Origin: Burkholderia ubonensis
Lineage (GTDB): Bacteria; Pseudomonadota; Gammaproteobacteria; Burkholderiales; Burkholderiaceae
Length of the DNA: 64,000 bases
NCBI RefSeq assembly: GCF_001718695.1
Contig: NZ_CP013420.1
Location: 744,001-808,000, forward strand
Direction: 5' to 3'
Shown: one piece after another, positions 55,017 through 64,000 of the stretch
Numbering within the stretch: position 1 is the stretch's first letter
Layout: each line of letters opens with the position of its first letter
Translations under genes and position numbers: made by a program
Notes under the pieces: generated by a model
The model's database searches: none
What the model was told of the DNA's origin: nothing
What the model saw: only the letters and a program-made list of their open reading frames with translations

Positions 55017-55747
55017 CGGCCGCGCGCGGACGCCTGTTCGGCCTCGGCGTCGGCCCGGGCGACCCCGAACTGATGACGCTGAAGGCGGTGCGCCTGCTGC
55101 AGGCCGCGCCGGTGGTCGCGTATTTCGTCGCGAAGGGCAAGAAAGGCAATGCGTTCGGCATCGTCGAAGCGCATCTGCGCGACGCGCAGGTGCAGCTGCC
55201 GCTCGTCTACCCGGTGACGACCGAAGCGCTGCCGCCGCCGCTCTGCTACGAAACCGTGATCGCCGACTTCTACGACACGGCCGCCGACGTCGTCGCCGCG
55301 CATCTCGACGCGGGCCGCGACGTCGCGGTGATCTGCGAAGGCGATCCGTTTTTCTACGGCTCGTACATGTATCTGCACGACCGGCTCGCGCCGCGCTACG
55401 ACACCGAGGTCGTGCCCGGCGTGTGCTCGATGCTCGGCGGCACGGCCGTGCTCGGCCAGCCGCTCGTGTATCGCAACCAGAGCCTGTCGGTGCTGTCCGG
55501 CGTGCTGCCGGAGGACGAGCTGCGCGCGCGGCTCGCGCAGGCCGACGCGGCGGTGATCATGAAGCTCGGCCGCAACTTCGACAAGGTGCGGCGCGTGCTC
55601 GACGAACTCGGCCTCGCGAAGCGCGCGCTGTACGTCGAGCGCGCGACGATGGCGAACCAGCGCATCGTGCCGCTCGACGCGGTCGATCCGATGGCGTCGC
55701 CGTATTTCTCGCTGCTCGTCGTGCCGGGGGAAAAATGGCAAGGATGA
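55013..55747 (+). CDS. cobI: Precorrin-2 C20-methyltransferase (CobI/CbiL)
   Basis: 244 aa. [22 protein letters not shown] opens the SAM-dependent tetrapyrrole methylase fold (GVGPGDP); [14 protein letters not shown] and [10 protein letters not shown] follow. First dedicated C-methylation after precorrin-2. ATGA overlap with cobH. Confidence 0.93.
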   Translation: MTAARGRLFGLGVGPGDPELMTLKAVRLLQAAPVVAYFVAKGKKGNAFGIVEAHLRDAQVQLPLVYPVTTEALPPPLCYETVIADFYDTAADVVAAHLDAGRDVAVICEGDPFFYGSYMYLHDRLAPRYDTEVVPGVCSMLGGTAVLGQPLVYRNQSLSVLSGVLPEDELRARLAQADAAVIMKLGRNFDKVRRVLDELGLAKRALYVERATMANQRIVPLDAVDPMASPYFSLLVVPGEKWQG

Positions 55748-57477
55748 CGACCCCGCCCGCGATCGTGGTGCTCGGCGCCGGCGCGCTCGACACCGCGCGG
55801 CGCATCCAGGCGCGCTATCCGGGCGCGCAGGTGCACGGCCTCGCGTCGCGCGTCGCCGCCGACGTGCCGTTCGACGAGCTCGGCGCGCACCTGCGCGAGC
55901 TGTATGCGCGCGGCCTGCCGATCGTCGCGCTGTGCGCGGCCGGCATCGTGATCCGCTGCATCGCGCCCGCGCTCGCCGACAAGGGCGTCGAGCCGCCGGT
56001 GCTGGCAGTCGCGGAAGACGGCTCGGCCGTCGTGCCGCTGCTCGGCGGCCTGACCGGCGTGAACCTGATCGCGCGCGAGCTGGCCGACTGGCTCGGCGTC
56101 GCGCCCGCGATCACGACGAGCGGCGAGCTGCGCTTCGGCGCATGCGTGCTCAATCCGCCCGACGGCTACGCGCTCGCGGATCTCGCGCAAGGCAAGCGCT
56201 TCGTGTCCGACCTGCTCGCGGGCGCGGCGACCCGCATCGACGGCGCCGCGCCGTGGCTCGACGACGTCGCGCTGCCGCGCGACGACGCGGCCGCGCATGC
56301 GATCCGCGTCACGCCGCTTGCATGGCGCGGCGCGCGCGACGAACTCGTGATCCATCCGCGCAGCGTGGTGATCGGCATCGGCGCGCGTCTGCCGTCATCG
56401 ACCAGTGAGACCGCCCCGCTCGATGCGCGCATCGGCGCGTTGCTCGACGCACAGGGCCTCGCGCCGCAAGCGCTGGCTGCGCTCGTCGCGCCGGCGGCGA
56501 TGATCGGCGACGCGGCGCTCGAAGCGGCCGCCGATGCGCTGGGCGCGCCGCTGCGCTTCGTCGATGCCGACGTCGATGCCGATCCCGATGCGGCGGCGTC
56601 CGACGTGCTCGAACGCGCACTGCGCGCACTGCGCGTGCCGCACACGCGGCACGCGCCGCTCGACGGGCTCGCCTGCGCGGTCGCCGCGCATCCGGTCGAT
56701 CCGGCGACGCTCGGCCGCGCGCGCGGCCGCCTCACCGTGCTCGGCCTCGGGCCCGGCGCCGCCGCATGGCTGACGCCTGCCGCGCGCGCGGCGCTGGCCG
56801 ACGCGACCGATATCCTCGGCTACACGACCTACGTGAACATGGCCGGCCCGTTCCGTGCGGACCAGCGTGTGCACGGCACCGACAACCGCGAGGAAATGCA
56901 GCGCGCGCGCCACGCGTTCGAGCTGGCGGCCGAAGGCCGGCGCGTCGCGGTCGTGTCGTCGGGCGACCCGGGCGTGTTCGCGATGGCCGCGGCCGTGCTC
57001 GAAGCGCTCGACGACGCGCGCGATCCGCGCTGGGCCGCGGTCGACCTGCGCGTCGAGCCCGGCGTGTCCGCGTCGCTCGCGACCGCCGCGCAGGCCGGCG
57101 CGCCGCTCGGCCACGACTTCTGCGTGATCTCGCTGTCGGACAACCTGAAGCCGTGGGACGTGATCGAGACGCGCCTCGCGCACGCGGCCGAGGCCGATCT
57201 CGTGATGGCGTTCTACAACCCGATCTCGCGCGCGCGGCCATGGCAGCTCGATCGCGCGCTCGACGTGGTGCGCGCGCATCGCGCGCCGGACACCGTCGTC
57301 GTGCTCGGCCGCGACATCGGCCGGCCCGGTGCGACGCTCGTCAACACGACGCTCGGCGCGTTGCGCGCCGAGCAGGTCGACATGCGCACGATGGTGATCG
57401 TCGGCTCGTCGACGACCCGGCGATTCGCGATCGGCGACGGACGCGAGTGGGTGTACACGCCGCGCTGGTATCGCTGA
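55735..57477 (+). CDS. cobJ: CbiG-CobJ fusion: cobalt-precorrin-5A hydrolase domain plus precorrin-3B C17-methyltransferase
   Basis: 580 aa. Residues 1 to about 320 are a CbiG-like part ([49 protein letters not shown] with the GIG start of the C-terminal CbiG domain). From [19 protein letters not shown] the CobJ/CbiH methylase begins, with [13 protein letters not shown] and [23 protein letters not shown] as its signature. It ends YTPRWYR. ATG 55735 has GGGGG upstream; an ATGA-overlap start at 55744 is possible. The fusion combines an anaerobic-route opener with the ring-contracting methylase. Confidence 0.9.
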   Translation: MARMTTPPAIVVLGAGALDTARRIQARYPGAQVHGLASRVAADVPFDELGAHLRELYARGLPIVALCAAGIVIRCIAPALADKGVEPPVLAVAEDGSAVVPLLGGLTGVNLIARELADWLGVAPAITTSGELRFGACVLNPPDGYALADLAQGKRFVSDLLAGAATRIDGAAPWLDDVALPRDDAAAHAIRVTPLAWRGARDELVIHPRSVVIGIGARLPSSTSETAPLDARIGALLDAQGLAPQALAALVAPAAMIGDAALEAAADALGAPLRFVDADVDADPDAAASDVLERALRALRVPHTRHAPLDGLACAVAAHPVDPATLGRARGRLTVLGLGPGAAAWLTPAARAALADATDILGYTTYVNMAGPFRADQRVHGTDNREEMQRARHAFELAAEGRRVAVVSSGDPGVFAMAAAVLEALDDARDPRWAAVDLRVEPGVSASLATAAQAGAPLGHDFCVISLSDNLKPWDVIETRLAHAAEADLVMAFYNPISRARPWQLDRALDVVRAHRAPDTVVVLGRDIGRPGATLVNTTLGALRAEQVDMRTMVIVGSSTTRRFAIGDGREWVYTPRWYR

Positions 57478-57540
57478 GCGCGGCGTCGGTTGCGGCGATC
57501 GCGGCGATCGCCGCGCATCGCGGGCCCCCGGCCCGCGCGC

Positions 57541-58113
57541 TCAGCCCTGCGGGATCGTGTCCGGGCGCACGTACGCGAGCATGTACGACACGTAGTCCGC
57601 CTTGCCGAGTTCGACGCCCTGGTTGCGCAGGATCGCGTACGCGGTGATCACGTGAAAGTAGAACTGCGGCAACGCCCAGTCGCGCGCGTACTGCTCGCCC
57701 GTCATGTCGAACGCGGTGCCGTTCGGCAGTTGCAGCGAGATCGGCCGTGTCGCGCCGCCATCGAGCGCGTCGGGCGCGAGCTCGCCGAGAAACGCGATCG
57801 TGCCGGCGACGATGCCCTGCGCATCGCTCAGCGTGCCCGGTTGCGCGTCCGCCTGCCAGCCGGCTTCGCGCAACGCGAGCAGCGCGTCGGGCAGCGCTTC
57901 GCCGCGCAGCCGGCAGACGGGCTCAAGCGCTTGAAAGCAGGCGAAGCGGATCTGGGCCGCGAGCGGATACATGTCGGGCGCGAGCTTCAGCGTCAGCAGC
58001 GCATCGCCCGCGTCGCCCGCGGCCTGCCGCTGCGCGAGCGCCTTGTCGAGCCACGCGGATTGCGCGCGCAGCATCTGGGTGAAGGTGGGAACGAGCAGTT
58101 GGGTCAGTGACAT
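57541..58113 (-). CDS. DUF1993-family protein
   Basis: 190-aa helical protein of the DinB-like DUF1993 family: MSLTQLLVPTFTQMLRAQSAWLDKA start, FDMTGEQYARDWALPQFYFHVITAYAILRNQGVELGKADY closing segment with the conserved FYFH and GKxDY. Function unknown. It interrupts the cobalamin genes and is probably unrelated to them. Confidence 0.8.
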   Translation of the reverse strand: MSLTQLLVPTFTQMLRAQSAWLDKALAQRQAAGDAGDALLTLKLAPDMYPLAAQIRFACFQALEPVCRLRGEALPDALLALREAGWQADAQPGTLSDAQGIVAGTIAFLGELAPDALDGGATRPISLQLPNGTAFDMTGEQYARDWALPQFYFHVITAYAILRNQGVELGKADYVSYMLAYVRPDTIPQG

Positions 58114-58203
58114 CCAGGTCCTCCTATCGGTCGTTCATGCCGCGACCTCGGCGTCGCGGCGAATCGGTCGCCTGCTGCGGCCGCCGCTTCGGCACGCGCG
58201 ACG

Positions 58204-58656
58204 TCACGGCTTGCCGTGGCGCGCGACGAAGCGGTCGAGCTGCGACGCGAAGGCGTTCGCATCGCGCGCGCTGAACGGCGCGGGGCCGCCCGTATCGATG
58301 CCCGCGCTGCGCAGCTGTTCCATCATCGCGCGCGTCGACAGGCGCTCCTCGATATTCTCGCGGCTGAACCAGTTTCCGCGCGGGTCGAGCGCATGAGCGC
58401 CCTTGTCGAGCAAGGCGGCGGCGAGCGGAATGTCGGCCGTCACGACCAGATCGCCCGGCTGCGCGAGCTCGACGATGCGCGCGTCGGCCTCGTCGAAACC
58501 GGCCGGCACCTGCAGCGCCTTGATGTGCGGCGACGGCGGCGTGCGCAAATACTGGTTCGCGACCAGCGTCACGTGGACTTCGGCGCGACGCGCGGCCCGA
58601 AACAACATGTCCTTGATCACGACGGGACACGCGTCGGCATCGACGAAGATTTGCAT
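58204..58656 (-). CDS. UPF0178/YaiI-family protein (DUF188, PIN-like)
   Basis: 150 aa. MQIFVDADACPVVIKDMLFRAA holds the DADACP signature, and VVTADIPLAAALLDKGAHALDPRG the second acidic motif, of the YaiI/YqxD family, thought to be PIN-like nucleases. Role unknown. Confidence 0.88.
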   Translation of the reverse strand: MQIFVDADACPVVIKDMLFRAARRAEVHVTLVANQYLRTPPSPHIKALQVPAGFDEADARIVELAQPGDLVVTADIPLAAALLDKGAHALDPRGNWFSRENIEERLSTRAMMEQLRSAGIDTGGPAPFSARDANAFASQLDRFVARHGKP

Positions 58657-58751
58657 GGCTGGCGTTCCGGTGAGCTGAAACGGCGATCATAGCGCAGCGC
58701 CGCCGCTCGGCACCGCTCCACACCACTCGGCACCACTCACCGCAGGCGCGC

Positions 58752-59435
58752 TCAGCCGCCCGCCTGCGCATGCAGCGTCGCCGCGGCCAGCCACTGCGCG
58801 CCCCACGCGTCGGCGAGCCGTCTGCCCTGCCCGATCGCGACCGCCGCGCGATCGAAGTCGACGAACACGACATGATCGGCGGCAGCCGGCCGCGCCGGCA
58901 TCTCGCGCGTGCGCCCATCCGACAGCACCCACAGCCACCGCTGCTTGTCCGGCTCGCGGCGCGCCTCCCGCGCGAGCAGCCGCGCGGCGGCATCGATCCC
59001 GTCCGCGAACGGCGTGCCGCCGCCGCCGCCCACTGGCTCCAGCCAGCGCGCGTTCCACCACCTCGGCACCGCCGGCCCGAACCGGCGTTCCGCGCCGGTC
59101 CCGCCGAAACAGATCAGCGCCGTCTCCGCCCGCGCGCGCGCCGCTTCATCGAAATACGCGACGATCAGCCCCTTCGCCATCGCGAGCCGCTCGAACGACA
59201 GCATCGACGCCGAGCAGTCGAGCACGAAGCAATGCAGCGCGCGCGGCGCGCCCGCCTGTTTCCGGAACCGCAGATGCGCGGCATGCAGCGGCTCGCCACG
59301 CTTCGCGGCGAGCGTCGCCGGCCAGGCGAGCGCCGTGCCGGCAGGGGCCGCGCCGGGCACGCGCGCGGCGGCGCCCTGCTGCCATCGAGGACCGCGAAGC
59401 GAAGTCGCGGCGGCGCCTGCTCGATGGCTCAGCGT
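58752..59435 (-). CDS. VWA domain of the chelatase, read by -1 frameshift from the AAA+ gene
   Basis: 227 codons with no plausible ATG/GTG/TTG start near the junction; the frame is entered by a -1 slip at 59441-59435. It encodes a von Willebrand A domain with MIDAS residues DCSASM, the Thr of GGGGTPFADG and VLSDGR (Asp). With the upstream AAA+ part it gives a product of about 595 aa that resembles the D subunit of magnesium/cobalt chelatases. Partner of CobN for cobalt insertion. Confidence 0.78.
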   Translation of the reverse strand, partial: TLSHRAGAAATSLRGPRWQQGAAARVPGAAPAGTALAWPATLAAKRGEPLHAAHLRFRKQAGAPRALHCFVLDCSASMLSFERLAMAKGLIVAYFDEAARARAETALICFGGTGAERRFGPAVPRWWNARWLEPVGGGGGTPFADGIDAAARLLAREARREPDKQRWLWVLSDGRTREMPARPAAADHVVFVDFDRAAVAIGQGRRLADAWGAQWLAAATLHAQAGG

Positions 59436-59441
59436 TTTTTT
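59381..59441 (-). promoter_or_regulatory. Programmed -1 ribosomal frameshift signal
   Basis: In the frame of the AAA+ gene the end reads CTA AAA AAA CGC TGA, giving the slippery heptamer A-AAA-AAA (59441-59435). After a six-base spacer that includes the TGA, GCCATCGAG (59428-59420) pairs perfectly with CTCGATGGC (59389-59381); inside the loop CCGCGA and TCGCGG form a second hairpin. Slippery site, spacer and stem fit canonical -1 frameshifting, which would yield the AAA+ protein alone and an AAA+/VWA fusion. Confidence 0.8.
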
Positions 59442-60538
59442 AGCGGCAGCGGCACCACGCCCTTCACCGCCTGCAAGCCGGCGGGTTCGGGCGGCAGGTA
59501 GCCCCAGTCGCCATCGGGCGACGGCGCAGCGCCGCCCGCCGCGTGCGCGCCCCCGCGCTCGTCGCGCCGCGAATGCGGGTCCGGCGGCGCACGGCCGTCG
59601 CGTGCGCCGTCGTCGCGCGACGGCGATGCATCCGGCGCGCGCGGCGCATCCGCATGACGCCGGTGGCGCAGCACCGCGTCGGCCACGCGTTCGACGTGCG
59701 ACACCGTCACCGCGGCGGCCTGTTCGAGCGCCGCCAGCGCGCGCGCCGCGCGCAGCATCACGAGATCGGCGCGCAGGCCGTCGACGGCCGCGTCGATGCA
59801 CAGCGCGCTGACCCGCGCATGCACCGCATCGCCGAACGTCAGCGCCGGCAGGCGTTCGCGCGCCGCCCGAATCCGCCCGGCCAGCGCGCGCTGCGCGTCG
59901 TCGTGACGCGCGCGGAACGCATCGGGATCGAGATCGAACGCGAGCCGCGCCTTCACGATCTGCTCGCGCTGCGCGGCGTCGAAGCAATTCTCGAGCTCGA
60001 CCATCAGCCCGAAGCGGTCGAGCAGTTGCGGCCGCAGCTCGCCCTCCTCCGGATTCATCGTGCCGACCAGCACGAAGCGCGCATCGTGCGCGTGCGACAC
60101 GCCATCGCGCTCGACGATGTTGACGCCGCTCGCGGCGACGTCGAGCAGCGTATCGACGAGCCCGTCGGCCAGCAGGTTCACCTCGTCGACGTACAGCACG
60201 CCGCGATGCGCGCGCGCGAGCAGCCCCGGCCGGAAGCGCACGCCGTTCTCCGCGAGCGCATGCGCAAGATCGAGCGAGCCGGTCACCTGCTCGTCGCTCG
60301 CCGACAGCGGCAGCGTCACGAACTGCCCTTCCGGCAGCAGCGCCGCGAGCGCGCGCGCGGCGGTGGATTTCGCGGTGCCGCGCGGCCCGCTGACGAGCAC
60401 GCCGCCGAGCGACGGATCGATCGCCGCGAGCAGCAGCGCCTGTTGCAGCGCCGCCTGCCCGACGAGCGCGGTGAACGGGAATACGGCGGGAGATACGGCG
60501 GGAGACACCGCGCGCAGGCGGTGCGTCGGATCGGTCAT
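59429..60538 (-). CDS. Chelatase AAA+ ATPase subunit (BchI/ChlI-like), short product
   Basis: 369 aa when terminated at the TGA. Walker A is GPRGTAKSTAARAL, Walker B VLYVDEVNLL, then the sensor VGTMNPEEGELRPQLLDRFGL, all as in magnesium-chelatase I subunits. The C-terminal part is a Pro/Asp/Arg-rich linker (HADAPRAPDASPSRDDG) such as normally joins AAA+ and VWA domains in D subunits. The ATG at 60538 overlaps the cobN stop (ATGA). Confidence 0.87.
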   Translation of the reverse strand: MTDPTHRLRAVSPAVSPAVFPFTALVGQAALQQALLLAAIDPSLGGVLVSGPRGTAKSTAARALAALLPEGQFVTLPLSASDEQVTGSLDLAHALAENGVRFRPGLLARAHRGVLYVDEVNLLADGLVDTLLDVAASGVNIVERDGVSHAHDARFVLVGTMNPEEGELRPQLLDRFGLMVELENCFDAAQREQIVKARLAFDLDPDAFRARHDDAQRALAGRIRAARERLPALTFGDAVHARVSALCIDAAVDGLRADLVMLRAARALAALEQAAAVTVSHVERVADAVLRHRRHADAPRAPDASPSRDDGARDGRAPPDPHSRRDERGGAHAAGGAAPSPDGDWGYLPPEPAGLQAVKGVVPLPLKKR

Positions 60539-63500
60539 CGCCGACCTCCTTCCAGATGATGTTCGCTTGCGAGCCAGACCGCCTCGATCCGCTCGCGATA
60601 GTCGCCCGGCTGCTGCCACAGGCCGCGCTGCATCGCCTCGACGAAGCGCTCGCAGATGCCCTGCAGCGCACGCGGATTGTGCCGTTCGAGGAACGCGCGC
60701 GTGGCGTCGTCGAACAGGTACGCGTCGGCGACGAGCGCGTATTGATGATCGGCGAGCACGCGCGCGGTCGCGTCGTAGCCGTACAGGTAGTCGACCGTCG
60801 CGGCCATTTCCGCCGCGCCCTTGTAGCCGTGCCGCTTCACGCCGTCGAGCCATTTCGGGTTCACGACGCGCGAGCGGATCACCCGCGCGATTTCCTCGCG
60901 CAGCGTGCGCATCTTCGGCGCGGCCGGGTTCGCGTGGTCGCCGTGATACAGGCTCGGCTGGCGGCCCGACAGATGCCGCACCGCCGCGGTCATGCCGCCC
61001 TGGAACTGGTAGTAGTCGTTCGAATCGAGGATGTCGTGCTCGCGGCTGTCCTGGTTCTGCACGACGACGTCGATCATTGCGAGCCGCTCGCCGAACACGT
61101 CGGGCGCGGCGTCGCCCGCGCTGTTCTGCGCATACGCGTAGCCGCCCCATTGCCGATAGGCGTCGGCCAGATCCGCGTCGGTCTGCCAGCGCCGCTGGTC
61201 GATCAGGTCCTGCAGGCCCGCGCCGTAGCTGCCGGGCCGCGCGCCGAACACGCGCCAGCCCGCGCGGCGCCGCGCCTCGTCGGGCGGCACGCCTTGCTCG
61301 ATCCACTTCGCGCGCTCGCGCTCGATGCGCGCGCGGATCGGGTTCAGGTGCTCGGGCTCGTCGAGCGCCGCGACCGCCTGCACGGCCGCGTCGAACAGAT
61401 GCATCAGGTTCGGGAACGCGTCGCGGAAGAAGCCGGACACGCGCAGCGTCACGTCGATGCGCGGCCGCTCGAAGATCTCGATCGGCAGGATCTCGAAGTC
61501 GGTCACGCGGTGGCTGCCGTGCGCCCATTTCGGCCGCACGCCGATCAGCGCGAACGCCTGCGCGATGTCGTCGCCGCCGGTGCGCATCGTCGCGGTGCCC
61601 CACACCGACAGGCCGATCGCGCGCGGATAGTCGCCGTGATCCTGCAGATGCCGTTCGATCAGCTGCTGCGCGGATTTCAGGCCGAGCGACCACGCGGCCT
61701 GCGTCGGCACCGCGCGCGTGTCGACCGAGTAGAAGTTGCGGCCGGTCGGCAGCACGTCGGGGCGGCCGCGCGACGGCGAGCCGCTCGGCCCCGGCGGCAC
61801 GAAGCGGCCGTCGAGCCCGCGCAGCAGCTGGCGCAATTCCTCGCCGCCGCATGCGTCGAGCGCGGGCATCAGCGTCGCACGAATGCGCTCGATCACCGGC
61901 AGCGTGTGCATCCAGACGCCGGGCGGCGGCGCGCATGCGTCGCCGGGCGCCGTCGCGCACACGCGATCGAGCCATGCCTGCGCAAACCGTTCGAGCCGTT
62001 CGCGCGTATCGCCCGCATGACGCCACGTCGATTCATCGACCGCCTGCAGCAGCGCCGGGCGCGGCCCCAGCCACGGCGCGGCCCAGTCGGCGGCGAGCGG
62101 ATCGAAATCGTCACCGAGCGCGAGATCGCGCGCGAGCGCGCCGATCAGCCCGGCGCGCGCCTGCTTGGCCGTCGCCGACCGGAAAGCGCGCGAGCGCGAG
62201 CAGCGTGTCGCGCCGCTGGCGCGAGACCGGCGACAGGCCGAACACGTGCAGCCCGTCGCGGATCTGCGCTTCCTTCAGCTCGCACAGCCACGCGTCGACG
62301 CGCGTCAGCAGTTCATCCTCGTCGCTCGCGTCGCGCGGCGGCGCGACGCTCAGCTCGTCGTGCAGCCGGTGTTCGGCGATCGTCGCGAGGATGCTCTTGC
62401 GCAGCAGCTTCGCGCGCCGCGCATCGACCATCAGCGCTTCGTAGTATTCGTCGACCTGCCGCTCGAGGTCCTGCAGCGGGCCGTAGTTCTCGGCACGCGT
62501 GAGCGGCGGCATCAGGTGATCGACGATCACCGCCTGCGCGCGCCGTTTCGCCTGGCTGCCCTCGCCCGGATCGTTGACGATGAACGGATACAGGTGCGGC
62601 AGCGGCCCGAGCGTGAGGTCCGGCCAGCATGCATCGGACAGCGCGACGCTCTTGCCCGGCAGCCATTCGAGGTTGCCGTGCTTGCCGAGGTGAATCACCG
62701 CGTCGACGCGGAACGCGTGACGCAGCCAGAAGTAGAACGCGAGATATGCATGCGGCGGCACGAGGTCCGCATCGTGATAGCTCGCGTAGTCGTTCTCGCC
62801 GCGCGAGCGCGACGGCTGGATGCCGACGAACACGTTGCCCGCGCGCCAGCCCGCGATCGTGAAGCGCCCCTGGCGCAGCGTCGGGTCCGCTTCGGGCGGC
62901 CCCCAGCGTTCGTTCATCGCATCGCGCACGGCCGCCGGCAGTTGCGCGAAATGCGTACGGTAATCGGCGAGCGCGAAGCTCTGGAACGCGGGCCGCAGCG
63001 CGTGCATCGCCGGGTCGTTGGTCACGCCTTCGGTGAGCCGCGCGATCAGCGCGTCGCCGTCGGCCGGCAGGTCCGCGACCCGGTAGCCCGCGTCGCGCAG
63101 CATCGCGAGCACGCCGAGCGCCGACGCGGGCGTGTCGAGCCCGACGCCGTTGCCGATCCGGCCTTCGCTTTGCGGATAGTTCGCGAGGATCAGCGCGACG
63201 CGCTTGTCCGCATCGTCGAGCGTGCGCAGCCGGCACCAGCCGCGCGCGAGCGCCGCGACGAAGCCGATGCGCTCCGCGTCGGGCTGGTAGCGCACCACGT
63301 CGACCTCGGTATGCGCGCAGCGGTACGCGAGCCCCTTGAAGCTCACCGCGCGCGTGACGATGCGCCCGTCGACCTCGGGCAGCGCGACGTGCATCGCGAT
63401 GTCGCGCGCATGCAGGCCCTGGTTGTCCGCGACCCATGCGTCGCGGTTGCCGCCGGACAGGATCACCTGCAGCACCGGCGCATCGCCCGCGAGGATGTCG

Positions 63501-64000
63501 GGCTCGGGGCCGTCGATCGCGCCGGCCGCGAACGCGGTCGTGTTCAGCACCAGCGCGACGTCGTGCGCGTCGCAAAGCCGCGCGATCACCTCGCGGCTCA
63601 CCGCGTCCTTCAGCGACGTCACCGCGATCGGCAGCGGATTCAGCCCTTCGCGGATCAGCGCGTCGGCGAGCGCGTCGAACACCGCGGTGTTCGCGGCCTG
63701 CCAGTGCGCCTTGTAGAACAGGATCGCGACGACGCTCGCGCCGGGCGTCCAGCGCGGCAGCCAGTCGTCGATGCTCGCCGGGTCGCGCGCCGGGTGATAC
63801 AGCGCGGCGGCCGGCAGCGGGCGCGGCGGCGCCGGTTCGTCGCCGAAGCCGAGCGTGTGAAACGCGATGCTGCGCAAGAGCGCCTCGGCGTTGTGCGCGC
63901 CGCCCTCGCGCAGGTAGCGCCACCACAGGCGGCACAATCCGGGCGCGACCGTGCTCTTCGCGATCAGGTTCGGATCTTCCTGCAGGTCGCCCGAGAACAT
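60535..64000 (-). pseudogene. cobN: Cobaltochelatase large subunit CobN, 5' end off the window, +1 frameshift inside
   Basis: The visible 1150 or so codons cover the H/BchH-type chelatase: HLGKHGNLEWLPGKSVALSD, LPHLYPFIVNDPGEGSQAKRRA, SGEYG-less middle, then SVWGTATMRTGGDDIAQAFALIGVRPKW and the NDYYQFQGGMTAAVRHLSG C-terminus. The frame is intact from 64000 to about 62165 (ending ARFPVGDGQAG); homology then continues one frame over (AGLIGALARDLALGDDFDPLAADW) to 60535, while the first frame stops at 62111. One extra base, or two missing, near 62137-62165 accounts for it. Either inactivated or a sequence error. Confidence 0.85.

Noticed and set aside
1..64000. tRNA and rRNA genes
   Set aside because: I looked for cloverleaf arms and rRNA signature words and saw none; a covariance-model scan would be needed to exclude them fully.

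Overview
The window is high-GC (roughly two thirds G+C by eye), densely coded DNA with ATGA-type gene overlaps. Its gene families (YeiH with a LysR partner, a 2-ketogluconate operon under PtxS, ClC channels, PGDYG and DUF1993 proteins, a chimeric cobalamin cluster) point to a Burkholderia of the cepacia-complex type. That is an inference from content; no rRNA, tRNA, origin or other replicon marker is present.

Left part (1-23.7 kb). An RND efflux operon (adaptor, pump, outer-membrane lipoprotein, minus strand; the last gene runs off the left edge) faces a TetR gene across a dyad. Next come a ClC channel with CBS domains and a YeiH permease divergent from a LysR regulator. A 2-ketogluconate operon follows (kguE-kguK-kguT-kguD) with a perfect 18-bp PtxS-type operator in front and ptxS behind. 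Then come a YhfC-like membrane protease, small conserved proteins, an Lrp/AsnC regulator, a 60-bp tandem-repeat tract, a saccharopine-dehydrogenase-like gene, an orphan cydX overlapping a P-loop kinase, corA, a YciI protein and a YbaK-type deacylase.

Middle part (23.8-36.3 kb). An ISNCY-type insertion sequence and the wreck of a second one border a ten-gene minus-strand operon. The operon has a divergent NodD-like LysR gene and a long dyad between. Gene order and content match the fde flavonoid (naringenin) degradation operon known from Herbaspirillum: outer-membrane channel, alpha/beta hydrolase, extradiol dioxygenase, Rieske ferredoxin, FAD monooxygenase, MFS carrier, cyclase, cupin, FAH hydrolase, SDR epimerase.

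Right-middle part (36.7-48.6 kb). This holds an APC permease, a nitrilase-superfamily amidohydrolase, a LuxR regulator, an SDR gene remnant, a GFA-fold protein, a nitronate monooxygenase, an SGNH hydrolase, a lipoprotein, a Nu-class GST, and a MarR/CynX-type MFS pair divided by two near-identical 20-bp palindromes.

Right end (48.6-64 kb). This is a cobalamin (B12) locus. cobM-cobK-cbiD-cobL lie on the minus strand. An AdoCbl riboswitch leads a plus-strand operon cobG-cobH-cobI-cbiG/cobJ. Further on, on the minus strand, lie cobN and a chelatase AAA+/VWA gene. cobG and cobN each carry a +1 reading-frame break, while the chelatase carries what looks like a deliberate -1 ribosomal frameshift signal that joins the AAA+ and VWA parts.
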